The notes under the pieces were generated by a model. It ran no database searches and had not been told where the DNA came from. It worked only from the letters and a program-made list of their open reading frames with translations. Shown here one piece after another: positions 28,241-36,231 of a stretch of DNA of 64,000 nucleotides (positions within the stretch are counted from its first letter, which is position 1; the number at the start of each line of letters is the position of its first letter). The DNA comes from JBBDYG01 sp040901765 (GTDB lineage: Bacteria; Planctomycetota; Planctomycetia; Pirellulales; Lacipirellulaceae), in contig JBBDYG010000015.1 in NCBI GenBank assembly GCA_040901765.1, positions 62,001-126,000 on the forward strand, written 5' to 3'. A program made the position numbers and the translations under genes.

Positions 28241-29140
28241 ATGAAACGCGAACTCCCGTTATCGCTTCTCGCATTGAGCCTGTTGGTCGGTTTAGCGCTC
28301 CACGGTGAAGCGAAGAGCCCGACGCCGGTTGGCAAGGCAGGATTCGGCCCGCAAGCGGGATTCGCCGAGCATGATTTTTTTGACGCCATCGATAAAGGCT
28401 TGATCGATGTCAAGTTCATTGCCCGCAACGACCATGCCGCGCGAATCATCATCGCCAACAAGTTGAAGGAGGGCGTCAACCTCCGGTTGCCGGAAGCGTT
28501 TGCGGGCGTGCCCGAAGTGGTGCTCGCGCAAATGGGTGGCGGCGGATTCGGCGGCGGCGGTATGGGCGGCGGTGGAAGTACCGGCATTGGGGGCGGCGGC
28601 TCCCAAGGCGTGGGAGGTGGGATGGGTGGCGGCGGCGGTGGCATGGGCGGCGGCGGCATGGGCGGTGGCGGTGGCATGTTCAGCGTTCCGCCCGAGAAGG
28701 TCGGCAAGATCAATGTTCCCGTCGTGTGCCTCGATCACGGTAAGGCCGATCCCTCTTCCAGCAAGGCCTACAAAATCGTGCCCGTCGAGCGATATGTCCA
28801 AGAGCCTGCGGTCGTCGAGCTTCTAAAGGCATTCGGACGCGGCGAACTTCAACATGATGCTGCGCAAGCGGCTACCTGGCACCTGAACAACGGCCTAAGC
28901 TGGCAGGAACTAGCAGCGAAGCAACAGGGCACTGCCCGCAGCATCGTGCGGCCGCCGTACTTTGCTCCCGAAGCGCTTCAAGCCGCCGCAAACTATTCGT
29001 CCGAAGCGCAGCGACTCGCGCAAGCCGCGGAAAAGGATAAGAGAGACGAACCGAAGAGTGGTAAGTCACTCGCCGATGGGCCGGAGTATTCCAACGAAGA
29101 GTCGAGTGAGACGGCCACTCGAACGTCTGAACTCGATTGA
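28241..29140 (+). CDS. Secreted Gly-rich protein
   Basis: 299 residues, family not recognised. The signal peptide has the hydrophobic core LSLLALSLLVGLALHG and ends at about residue 23 (GEAKS). A folded segment with conserved-looking charged residues (DAIDKGLIDVKFIARNDHAA) is followed by a Gly/Met-rich low-complexity tract (about residues 103-145, GGGGMGGGG units), then a second segment (PVVCLDHGKADPSSSKAYKI) and a charged C-terminal tail. The same Gly-rich style appears in the DUF1598-like protein at 46127. The start at 28241 is the only one giving a clean signal peptide. Confidence 0.65.
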   Translation: MKRELPLSLLALSLLVGLALHGEAKSPTPVGKAGFGPQAGFAEHDFFDAIDKGLIDVKFIARNDHAARIIIANKLKEGVNLRLPEAFAGVPEVVLAQMGGGGFGGGGMGGGGSTGIGGGGSQGVGGGMGGGGGGMGGGGMGGGGGMFSVPPEKVGKINVPVVCLDHGKADPSSSKAYKIVPVERYVQEPAVVELLKAFGRGELQHDAAQAATWHLNNGLSWQELAAKQQGTARSIVRPPYFAPEALQAAANYSSEAQRLAQAAEKDKRDEPKSGKSLADGPEYSNEESSETATRTSELD

Positions 29141-29159
29141 CGGGGCGCGTATTCATCCT

Positions 29160-29346
29160 GAAGGGATGGCAGCCATTAGCCGGTGGTCGCGTAGCGCACC
29201 ACCGGAAAGTGGACGAATCTCGCGCACGATCCCGGCAGGGATCGCAGCATTTTGGCCATGACAAGACCGCTGGCACCCCTGCCGGGGTGCTGCTAATTTT
29301 CGGTCGACATTCCGGCGGTGGCGCTGCGCTTACCGCCGGCTAACGG
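29160..29346. repeat. GCCATTAGCCGGTGGTCGCG element (copy 1)
   Basis: Modules in order: GCAGCCATTAGCCGGTGGTC and CACCACCGGAAAG; GATCCCGGCAGGGATCGCAG; GGCACCCCTGCCGGGGTGC; GGCGGTGGCGCTGCGCTTAC with CGGCTAACGGCTGTC; and AAGCCTCCGGCTTGG. The second copy, with the same module order, is at 42835-43035. It lies between the convergent ends of the Gly-rich gene and the coiled-coil gene. Confidence 0.85.
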
Positions 29347-29421
29347 CTGTCAAGCCTCCGGCTTGGAGCTTGCTGAGCGACGCGCTTGCCTAACGAGCTC
29401 GCGATGTTGTCCACGAACCGT

Positions 29422-31020
29422 TCACGCGGCCTGTAACTCCGTTTGCCGCAGTTCCGCGAGCAATTCGCGGATTTCGCGGCGATAGTCGTCGCGCTCCAGG
29501 TGCCAGCGCGACTCCAGTTGTTCGTAATAGGCCTGCTGCCGGTCGAGTTCTGCCTCCCGGGAAAGTAACCGCGAAGCGCGTTCTTCGATGTCTTGTTCGC
29601 GGCGGCCGGCCCACTGCGTAAGCTCGCGCCGTTGCTGTTCCAGTCGCTCGTGCTCGTGGGAAACCTCGCGGCGGAGCGCTTCGAGCTTGGCTTGGTCGCC
29701 GGCGATTTCACGCAGCACAAGCTCGAACTGATCGGCAAGCCGACCGCGCGATTGGGCGATCGATCGGCTGAGGCTGGCCGGCGCAAGCGCGCCGGCGAGC
29801 TGGCCCCAAGTCTCTTCGACCGCGACCCGTAGTTCGAGCGCTTCCCGCTGCGACGTTTGTAGTTCCGACTGAAGTTGTTTCAGCGCCGCCGCGCGGCGAT
29901 CGAGTTCTGCCTCGCGCTCATTCTGCTGCGTTTGGCGTTGGTGCACTTCCCGTCGGATTCTGTCTTGCTCCGCCGATAGGGCGCTCCGCTCGGAGACGAT
30001 TGACTCTTGAAATTCGCGGCGTTGCATCTCGAACTGCTGTTGTTTGGCGCTCCCTTGGGCTTGTTGTTCGGCCAAGAGCGCTTCCGCCTCGTCGAGATAC
30101 CGGCTACGTGCCCGCAGCCGATTCGTTTCCTCTTGCAGTTCGATGAGTTTGCGTTCGGTGACACCGAGCCGCACGAACCGTGTGAGTGCATGTTCAATCT
30201 CGCGCTGACGAAAGTTGATCTGCAATTCACGCCCGGAAATCTCTTCGTCGCGAGCTTCCTGGTCTGCTTGTAGACGTTTAAGTTCCGCGGCTTGAAGCTG
30301 CAACTCCGCGGCCCGGTCGCCCAGGTCGCGGGATCGCCGTTCCAACTCGGCCTGCATCGCTACCACACGCGTTTCCTGCTCGGCAACGCGATCTTCCCGT
30401 TGGGTGCACTTTGCGAGGGCGTCGGCAACTTGTGCACGCTGCGTTGTTAACTCTTCAATCTCGTGATAGAGCCGGGCTTGGCGGGAGTCGAGATCCCGCT
30501 GGCGGTTCTGGATTTCAACTTCACACCGTTCAACCTGGCTACGTTGTTGCTCCAGCAATTCTTGCTCGGCGGCGAGGGATGCGTGGCGGCGGTCGATTTC
30601 TGCCGTTCGCTCGGCGGCGTCTTCGCCGTTCATCGCGTTGGCTGCGTTGCCCGAGTCGTGCACTTGCTCGCGCTGTTCGAGCTCGTGGTGACGTTCGTCG
30701 AACCACAGCCGCGCTTGGCGAAGCCTCGTTTCGATTTCCGCTTCCTGTGCGGCGAGCATGGCCGCCCGACGATCGAGGTCCGCCGCTTGGTGAGTCAATC
30801 GCTCGGCGAGATCGGTTGCTTGCGCTGCAAGCTGGTCCTGAGCGTCGCTCGCCCGTTGCGGTGCAGGAACAAGTGACGACGGTGAATCGGACGCGGGTTG
30901 ATGGAGCGGCAGCGGCTGCAGCGCGCCCGGCTTCGCGCGATGGGGCACCGCGTGCGCCGGATCGATCCGCGCCGTCTTTGATTCAACTTGGGAGCTACCG
31001 CTGCTGGCGTCGCTCGTCAT
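29422..31020 (-). CDS. Long coiled-coil protein
   Basis: 532 residues, function unknown. After a Pro/Ser-rich N-terminal 60 residues, almost the whole protein (about residues 62-525) is a charged, Glu/Gln/Arg-rich coiled coil with few prolines, for example REDRVAEQETRVVAMQAELE and RLLSREAELDRQQAYYEQLE. No signal peptide or membrane helix is seen, so it is probably a cytoplasmic structural or scaffold protein. It is read alone on the minus strand, upstream of a repeat-rich gap. SMC-like ATPase motifs are absent. Confidence 0.75.
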   Translation of the reverse strand: MTSDASSGSSQVESKTARIDPAHAVPHRAKPGALQPLPLHQPASDSPSSLVPAPQRASDAQDQLAAQATDLAERLTHQAADLDRRAAMLAAQEAEIETRLRQARLWFDERHHELEQREQVHDSGNAANAMNGEDAAERTAEIDRRHASLAAEQELLEQQRSQVERCEVEIQNRQRDLDSRQARLYHEIEELTTQRAQVADALAKCTQREDRVAEQETRVVAMQAELERRSRDLGDRAAELQLQAAELKRLQADQEARDEEISGRELQINFRQREIEHALTRFVRLGVTERKLIELQEETNRLRARSRYLDEAEALLAEQQAQGSAKQQQFEMQRREFQESIVSERSALSAEQDRIRREVHQRQTQQNEREAELDRRAAALKQLQSELQTSQREALELRVAVEETWGQLAGALAPASLSRSIAQSRGRLADQFELVLREIAGDQAKLEALRREVSHEHERLEQQRRELTQWAGRREQDIEERASRLLSREAELDRQQAYYEQLESRWHLERDDYRREIRELLAELRQTELQAA

Positions 31021-31344
31021 TGGGTGCGGCGTCCATGCCTGGGGTTGTGGGGGCGGATCGTCAAAGTCGCGACAATCGGAAAATATCCCCTAGACTCACA
31101 TTCGGACGCTGGGCAGCGAAAGTTGAGCCTAATTTGAGCATTGCTTGCTCCACTCGGAAATTCAGAAACGGGACTCGTTCGATGATCCCGCTAACTTTCT
31201 GCGAGTTTCCGCGTTTGTGCCACTGTGCCACGCCGCGCGCGCAACAAGCTGGCAAAATGAAAACTTCTCTCGAATTTGCGCACCGCGAGGTTGGTCAGTC
31301 GCCGGTGACAGAATTTCTGAGCGCCCTTGGAGGTTCTCCGAGGT

Positions 31345-31674
31345 CTATGCCTTCGCGGCGTCGAGCGCTTCCTGCAGGCGCGACTTGGGTTGCACGCCTA
31401 CGAAGCGGTCGACGACTTCGCCGTTCTTGAAGACCATCAGCGTGGGGATGCTGCTGACGCCGTAATTCTGGGCGGCCGCTTGGGCGACATCGACGTTGAG
31501 CTTGACCACTTTAGCCGAACCGGCGTTCTCGCCGGCAAGCTGTTCAACCACGGGGGCGATCTGGCGGCAAGGTCCGCACCAAGGGGCCCAGAAATCGACC
31601 AACACGGGAGTTTGCGACTGAAGAACTTCCGTCTGGAAATTCTGGTCATCGATTTCGGCAACGTTATAGGCCAT
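31345..31674 (-). CDS. trxA: Thioredoxin
   Basis: 109 residues, a standard thioredoxin that reduces protein disulfides in the cytoplasm with electrons from thioredoxin reductase. The active site is WCGPC (Cys33 and Cys36) in LVDFWAPWCGPCRQIAPVVE; the cis-proline loop SSIPTLMVFKNGEVV is present. The ATG at 31674 is preceded by GGGGAG. A strong promoter is visible 127 bases upstream. Transcribed divergently from another thioredoxin-fold gene at 31934. Confidence 0.97.
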   Translation of the reverse strand: MAYNVAEIDDQNFQTEVLQSQTPVLVDFWAPWCGPCRQIAPVVEQLAGENAGSAKVVKLNVDVAQAAAQNYGVSSIPTLMVFKNGEVVDRFVGVQPKSRLQEALDAAKA

Positions 31675-31800
31675 GTTGAATTCTCCCCGGATTGGTTGGT
31701 TGGATCGCTAAGCCTCAAGCGGCATTTGAAGTAAATACGAGAGGCGGGCGTGGTCGGTTCGTGGCACATCGTTTGCCGCGAACGATAGGCAGGCTTTGAG

Positions 31801-31828
31801 ATTATAGGCTCGCGCCGGGGCCAGTCAA
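31801..31828 (-). promoter_or_regulatory. Sigma-70 promoter for trxA
   Basis: On the minus strand: TTGACT (31828-31823), 16 bases, a perfect TATAAT (31806-31801). The expected 5' untranslated region is about 120 bases. Confidence 0.55.
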
Positions 31829-31933
31829 CGCACGGGGGTGGTTGGGTCCGGCGGCCTCGGGCATACTTCGGACGGAGTCTTTGCTATTCCTGACAGCCGC
31901 GCGTTGTCATTGGTTCAATACTCGGAGGAATTC

Positions 31934-32512
31934 ATGGCTCGGACCCCTAGCACCATGTTGCCGCTGGGCACTCCCGCCCCGTCGTTTTCACTCATGAATG
32001 TCGACGGACAGATGGTTACCCTTACCGATCTGGCCGACCAGCCGGCGCTGCTCGTGATTTTCATGTGCAATCACTGCCCCTTCGTAAAGCATCTGGCCGA
32101 CGCGATCGCGGAGTTTGCGATCGAGTATGCGCCTAAGGGTTTGGCAGTGGTCGGCATCAGTTCCAATGACGTGGCGAACCACCCGGCCGACTCGCCCGAG
32201 CAGATGGTCCACGAGGCGATGGAGCGAGGCTACCAATTCCCGTACCTGTACGACGAAACGCAGGAAGTAGCCAAGGCGTACCGCGCGGCCTGCACCCCCG
32301 ATTTTTTCCTGTTCGACAAAGAACGCACGCTCGCTTACCGCGGCCAGTTCGACGACAGCCGGCCCGACAGCGGCATCCCCGTTACCGGCAAAGACCTACG
32401 CGCCGCCGTCGATGCGGTGCTCGCCGACAAGCGGCCATCGGCCGATCAAAAGCCCAGCATCGGTTGCAATATCAAATGGAAGCCGGGGAACGAGCCGGAG
32501 TATTTCAAATGA
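31934..32512 (+). CDS. Redoxin / thioredoxin-family protein
   Basis: 192 residues of the AhpC-TSA/redoxin type. The block PAPSFSLMNVDGQMVTLTDL is followed by FMCNHCPFVKHL, with a CxxC at Cys45 and Cys48, and VVGISSNDVANHPADSPEQM. A cis-proline-like CTPDFFLFD and GQFDDSRP complete the fold. Members are usually annotated as thioredoxin-family or putative thiol peroxidases; the true substrate is unknown. GGAGGAATTC just before the ATG at 31934 is a strong ribosome-binding site. No signal peptide is seen. The stop TGA is part of an AATGACG repeat. Confidence 0.85.
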   Translation: MARTPSTMLPLGTPAPSFSLMNVDGQMVTLTDLADQPALLVIFMCNHCPFVKHLADAIAEFAIEYAPKGLAVVGISSNDVANHPADSPEQMVHEAMERGYQFPYLYDETQEVAKAYRAACTPDFFLFDKERTLAYRGQFDDSRPDSGIPVTGKDLRAAVDAVLADKRPSADQKPSIGCNIKWKPGNEPEYFK

Positions 32513-32573
32513 CGAATGACGAATGACGAATGCTTGCGTCCTTCATTCGTCATTCGGGCTTCGTCATTTCCCC
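32508..32573. repeat. AATGACG hairpin at the redoxin stop codon
   Basis: Three AATGACG units (the first one contains the redoxin TGA stop) are answered by CATTCGTCATTCGG and CTTCGTCATTT, forming a long stem. Probable terminator. Confidence 0.75.
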
Positions 32574-32593
32574 CGTGCTAGCATGCGTTGATC

Positions 32594-32623
32594 TTTACAC
32601 GCACGCGCGGGCGGGGTTATGGT
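32594..32623 (+). promoter_or_regulatory. Candidate sigma-70 promoter
   Basis: TTTACA (32594-32599), 18 bases, TATGGT (32618-32623), 46 bases before the next gene. Confidence 0.3.
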
Positions 32624-32668
32624 CTGTGGGCAAACTCTCTCGTTTCCCCGCCCGATTGGAGTGACAGG

Positions 32669-33436
32669 ATGTTGTCAACCATTTTCCGCCTCGTGTTACT
32701 TGCTTTCGTTGGGTTGACGTTCGCCGCTTCAGCGGGTGCCGAGGAATTCCGCATCGAGACTCGCGTATTTGCCGGCGATGCGAGCGAACCGGCCAGCGAG
32801 AGCGTGACGCTGTTTCAAGAGGACGTGGTGTACGACTTCTTGACGGGATCGTCGCAGGTGGCCATCTTCCGCCGTCCCCTGGGTGACGCCCCGGGGCGGT
32901 TTATCCTGCTCGATCGCGAGCGGGAAATCCGCACGGAGATCACCACCGATCGCATCGCGACAGTGATGGGCAAGCTACGCGATTGGGCGAGCAAGCAGGA
33001 CGACGCGTACCTGAAGTTTGCCGCCGATCCGAGATTCGAGGAAACTTTCAACGAAGCGACCGGCGAGTTATTGCTCGAAAGCCCCTTGCAAAGCTATCGG
33101 CTCACGACAAGTCCGATCGAGAAGTCATCCGCGCAGACGCAATTGCAAGACTTTCTGAACTGGTACACGCAGCTTAATGCACTGATTCACGGCGGCCCGC
33201 CACCGTTCCCGCGGCTCGCGGTGAATGCCGCCCTGGCCCGCCATGCCGCGGTGCCGCTCGAAGTGCAACTCACAACCTCCGGCGACACGCAGAACTTGCG
33301 GTCGGAACATCTCATTGCGTGGCGGATTTCCAAGCAGGACCGCGAGCGCATCGATCAGACCGTGAATGAAATGTCCGATTACGAGCAGGTCTCGAATGCC
33401 GAATTCCACAAGGCGGATAAAACGGCGGCGAAGTAA
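32669..33436 (+). CDS. Secreted protein of unknown function
   Basis: 255 residues, no family recognised. A clean signal peptide (MLSTIFRLVLLAFVGLTFAA, cleavage after about residue 24, ASAGA) is followed by a mixed alpha/beta body with strands such as VVYDFLTGSSQVAIFRR and ESPLQSYRLTTSP, consistent with a periplasmic or outer-membrane-associated protein. No cysteines or enzymatic motif stand out. The ATG at 32669 has ACAGG-type spacing; the longer 32588 start would destroy the signal peptide. Confidence 0.6.
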   Translation: MLSTIFRLVLLAFVGLTFAASAGAEEFRIETRVFAGDASEPASESVTLFQEDVVYDFLTGSSQVAIFRRPLGDAPGRFILLDREREIRTEITTDRIATVMGKLRDWASKQDDAYLKFAADPRFEETFNEATGELLLESPLQSYRLTTSPIEKSSAQTQLQDFLNWYTQLNALIHGGPPPFPRLAVNAALARHAAVPLEVQLTTSGDTQNLRSEHLIAWRISKQDRERIDQTVNEMSDYEQVSNAEFHKADKTAAK

Positions 33437-33439
33437 GGA

Positions 33440-33772
33440 CGTTGCCTACGCCCCTTTGGGGCTTTTGAGCAAGGGAGGCTATGCTACGGCGGGCTAGCGC
33501 CCGCCGCTACACGCCTCTGCCCCTTCGGGGCAATGGCTCGCCGACACTCGCCAAAGAGGAACGAGGTTAGATGAATCACTGGCCCGTGACCAGCGAGCCT
33601 TGCATCAACGCCCCGTCATTGGAGAGTCGTTGGATCAAGTCAGCCACGGACGCGCAAAATAGACTGCAGCGCGGGGGTTTGGCCCCGGAGGGGTCAAGGA
33701 GTGTAGCGGTGGGCGACAGCCCACCGTTTGCGACGAGAGAAATGATACGAAGCCCTGAAGGGGCGCAGGCAG
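33440..33772. repeat. REP-like elements downstream of the IS200-type transposase
   Basis: A composite unit at 33440-33556 (CTACGCCCCTTTGGGGCTTT, then CGGCGGGCTAGCGCCCGCC, then CTGCCCCTTCGGGGCAATGG) and a second, variant unit at 33660-33772 (GGTTTGGCCCCGGAGG, GGTGGGCGACAGCCCACCG, CCCTGAAGGGGC). The composite unit reappears before the transposase gene at 34226-34372. No gene is seen in 33437-33772. Confidence 0.8.
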
Positions 33773-34225
33773 CTAGCCCCACACGTATCGCTCGTCGTAC
33801 TCGACGCCGTGCTTTTCTAGCAAAGCGCGCAACTCCTCTTGATACGACAATCGCCGATGATGATTCTCTTGATCTCGGATGTAATGCCGCACTGGATCGA
33901 CTTGCGATTCACTTACCGAGAATGCGGAATAGCCATCCTGCCAATCAAAACTACGAGACTGAAGCTTCTCTTCGTTGACCCACTTCGACGACTTCGCCTT
34001 GATTCGGTTAAGCATCTCTGAAACGGACTTTGCCGGCTTGAATTTCGTGAGCAAATGAACATGGTCAGGCATGCCGCCGATTTCGAGCAGGACGCCCCCT
34101 TCGCCACGAATAATTCCGCCGATGTACGAATACAGATCCGATTGGATTGAATCGCTCACCATCGGAACGCGATTCTTGGTGCTAAAGACGATGTGGCAGA
34201 GCAAATTGGTGTAGGTTCCGGCCAC
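33773..34225 (-). CDS. IS200-type / REP-associated tyrosine transposase
   Basis: 150 residues, complete. A Y1 HUH single-strand transposase: the metal-binding HUH is HVH (His55, His57) in GMPDHVHLLTKF, and the catalytic tyrosine is most likely Tyr115 in the typical YIRDQ (Y-x-x-x-Q) helix. HRRLSYQEELRALLEKHGVE and YDERYVW close the protein, as in many IS200-like proteins of planctomycetes. No TnpB accompanies it. The gene is bracketed by copies of the same palindromic composite (33440 and 34226), the arrangement of RAYT genes with their REP substrates rather than of a simple IS200. The start lies six bases after the next repeat. Confidence 0.9.
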   Translation of the reverse strand: MAGTYTNLLCHIVFSTKNRVPMVSDSIQSDLYSYIGGIIRGEGGVLLEIGGMPDHVHLLTKFKPAKSVSEMLNRIKAKSSKWVNEEKLQSRSFDWQDGYSAFSVSESQVDPVRHYIRDQENHHRRLSYQEELRALLEKHGVEYDERYVWG

Positions 34226-34372
34226 GATTGTGCTCCCGTGATACCTGCGCCCCGTTGGGGCTTTGAGATTTGAGGCACCCTACGGCGGGGTGTCGCCCCC
34301 CGCGGGGGGGGGGCCCCCCCCCGCAACACGACTGTGCCCCTTCGGGGCATAAGCTCGCTGACGCTCGCCATA
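34226..34372. repeat. REP-like composite upstream of the transposase, with a G/C run
   Basis: CTGCGCCCCGTTGGGGCTTT, then CCCTACGGCGGGG, a G10C9 palindromic run (34304-34322), then CTGTGCCCCTTCGGGGCATA and CTCGCTGACGCTCGCC. It is the same order as the 33440-33556 unit. The run replaces the CGGGCTAGCGCCCG hairpin of that unit. Confidence 0.8.
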
Positions 34373-34403
34373 GTAAGCTCGAAATACGCCGGTTTCGCCC
34401 TGT

Positions 34404-35261
34404 TCAACTCCGCACGAGTTGGTGGAACTTTTCCGTGAGCTGTCGCGTGATTGGCCCGGGTTTGCCGTCGCCGATGGTCCGCATATCGACGCTTACGACG
34501 GGCACGACTTCCGCGGCGCTGCCGGTGAGAAAGCACTCATCCGCCACATAGACGTCGTGCTTGGTAAGCGCCACTTCGTGGACCGGAATCTTCGCGGCTT
34601 GCGCCAGTTCGATCACGGCCCCCCGCGTGATGCCTTCCAAAATGCCCGCGTCGGGCGGCGGGGTGCAAAGCTGGCCGCGTTTGACGAGAAAGATGTTGTC
34701 GCCAGTGCATTCGGCAACTTCGCCCTTGTGATTGAGCATCAGGGCTTCGATGCAACCGGCCTGAATGCCTTCGATCTTGGCCAGCACGTTGTTCAGATAA
34801 TTAAGCGACTTGATCCGCGGGCTAAGCGCCGCGGGATGGTTTCGCAACACACTGGTCGTGATTATCTTCAGGCCGTTTTCGTAATGCTCGGGGGGATACA
34901 GCGTAATCGTGTCGGCAATGATAATCACCTGCGGATCGCTGCATCGGCGCGGATCGAGTCCGAGCGTTCCCGCTCCGCGAGTGACGACCAGCCGCACGTA
35001 ACCGTCGCCGATACCGTTGGCTTTCACGGTTTGATTAACCGCGTCGGCCATCGCTTGTTTAGTGATCGGAATTTCAAGCCAGATCGCCTTGGCGGAATCC
35101 CACAGTCGGTCGAGATGCTGCTCGAGCCGGAAGACTTTGCCGTTGTAGGTTCGCAAACCCTCGAACACGCCGTCGCCATAGAGCAAGCCGTGATCGAACA
35201 CGCTGACCATCGCCTCCGCTTGCGGGACGAGCTTGCCGTTGATGTAGACTTGGCGAGACAT
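34404..35261 (-). CDS. ilvE: Branched-chain-amino-acid aminotransferase (class IV)
   Basis: 285 residues. It is a PLP enzyme that transaminates Leu, Ile and Val with 2-oxoglutarate, the last step of their synthesis. Fold-type IV blocks: FDHGLLYGDGVFEGLRTYNG at the start, the PLP lysine in LSPRIKSLNYLNNVLAK, the EALMLNHKGEVAECTGDNIF phosphate-binding segment and the C-terminal FLTGSAAEVVPVVSVD. The short length is typical of the archaeal/planctomycete type rather than the 360-residue eukaryote-like type. D-amino-acid aminotransferase is the nearest alternative, but the ECFLTGSAAEV motif favours IlvE. Confidence 0.88.
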   Translation of the reverse strand: MSRQVYINGKLVPQAEAMVSVFDHGLLYGDGVFEGLRTYNGKVFRLEQHLDRLWDSAKAIWLEIPITKQAMADAVNQTVKANGIGDGYVRLVVTRGAGTLGLDPRRCSDPQVIIIADTITLYPPEHYENGLKIITTSVLRNHPAALSPRIKSLNYLNNVLAKIEGIQAGCIEALMLNHKGEVAECTGDNIFLVKRGQLCTPPPDAGILEGITRGAVIELAQAAKIPVHEVALTKHDVYVADECFLTGSAAEVVPVVSVDMRTIGDGKPGPITRQLTEKFHQLVRS

Positions 35262-35330
35262 GGGGAAAGCAGATGTGAAATGTTGGAAGGCAGAAGGGAA
35301 GACTGCGCAGGCGTGCGTGGGTTCGCGCCC

Positions 35331-35412
35331 GTAGGTCAGGCTTTCTTGCCTGACATGCAGCGGATTGGAGTCGCGGTGCCGTGGGGCTGTCAGGCTGGAA
35401 AGCCTGACCTAC
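35331..35412. repeat. Palindromic element, family GTAGGTCAGG (copy 2)
   Basis: GTAGGTCAGGCTTTCTTGCC, answered by GGAAAGCCTGACCTAC. The right end (CTAC) provides the TAG stop of the lolD-like gene. Confidence 0.85.
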
Positions 35413-36173
35413 GAGACGTGAACCCGGCCCTCGACCAGTTCGATCGTCCGGTGAGCGCCGGCGGCGATACGCGGGTCGTGGGTGACCATCACTATAGAGA
35501 GACCGTGCTCGGCATTCAACCGACGCAGCAGGGTGAGAATCCCCTCGCCGGTCGCTCGGTCGAGATTGCCGGTCGGCTCGTCGGCGAGCAGAAGCTGCGG
35601 TTGGGACATGAGCGCCCGGGCGATGGCGGTGCGTTGCATCTCGCCGCCCGACAACTCCCGCGGCTTGTGGGTGAGCCGGTGGCTGAGGCCGACCAGGTCG
35701 AGCAGCTCCTCGGCGCGGCGGCGGTACTCACGCTGCTTCCACCAGTAGCTCCACACCCCGTGGCGGATCATCATCGGCGCGAGCACGTTCTCGAGTGCCG
35801 TGAGCTCCGGCAGCAGGTGGTAGAACTGAAAGATCAACCCGATGTGCCGGTTCCGCAAAATATCGCGACTTGCTGCCGGCAGGTGGTCGATGCGATGTCC
35901 CTCGAAGTGAATCTCACCCGCGTCGGGTTGGTCGAGCGTGCCCAACAAGTGCAACAGGGTGCTTTTCCCGCTGCCGCTCTGGCCGATGATCGCAACGAAC
36001 TCGCCGACGCCAACCGAAAGATTGACGCCCCGCAACACCGGCACGAGGTGCGCGCCTTTGCTGTAGGTTTTGACGATGCCCGTGGCGGAAAGGAGCGTGG
36101 GAATTTCTGATTTATGATTGCTGATTGCTGATTGCCGAGGCGCGATGGTTTGCGGCATGGTCGTCGTCAACAT
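35409..36173 (-). CDS. lolD: LolD-type ABC transporter ATP-binding protein
   Basis: 254 residues. It is the ATPase of the LolCDE/MacB-like class that extracts lipoproteins or other substrates from the inner membrane. Walker A IIGQSGSGKSTLL, signature ELSGGEMQRTAIARAL and Walker B LLLADEPTGNLD are all intact, and the FQFYHLLPELTALENV Q-loop region is LolD-like. The ATG at 36173 has AAGGTGAG before it; the first 25 residues (with RQSAISNHKSEI) are translated TGATTGC-type repeat DNA and are not part of the family. The permease gene lies upstream on the same strand, 58 bases away. The stop codon lies in a GTAGGTCAGG palindrome. Confidence 0.92.
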   Translation of the reverse strand: MLTTTMPQTIAPRQSAISNHKSEIPTLLSATGIVKTYSKGAHLVPVLRGVNLSVGVGEFVAIIGQSGSGKSTLLHLLGTLDQPDAGEIHFEGHRIDHLPAASRDILRNRHIGLIFQFYHLLPELTALENVLAPMMIRHGVWSYWWKQREYRRRAEELLDLVGLSHRLTHKPRELSGGEMQRTAIARALMSQPQLLLADEPTGNLDRATGEGILTLLRRLNAEHGLSIVMVTHDPRIAAGAHRTIELVEGRVHVS

Positions 36174-36230
36174 TTATCTCACCTTTGCTCGAATACAATC
36201 AGAAATCATCAATCAGCAATCATAAATCCA
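36100..36230. repeat. TGATTGC/AATCAGCA word hairpin between the lolC-like gene and lolD
   Basis: TTATGATTGCTGATTGCTGA at 36112-36134 is answered by the inverted words AATCAGAAATCATCAATCAG and CAGCAATCATAAATCC (36195-36228). One arm is translated as lolD residues 13-24; the other sits in the intergenic gap. The same word is inside uvrA at 23300. Confidence 0.75.
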
Positions 36231-36231
36231 T

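Noticed and set aside
34419..36110. Long plus-strand open frame (563 codons)
   Set aside because: It is the antisense of ilvE and lolD and has no recognisable domain; the minus-strand genes have complete motifs.
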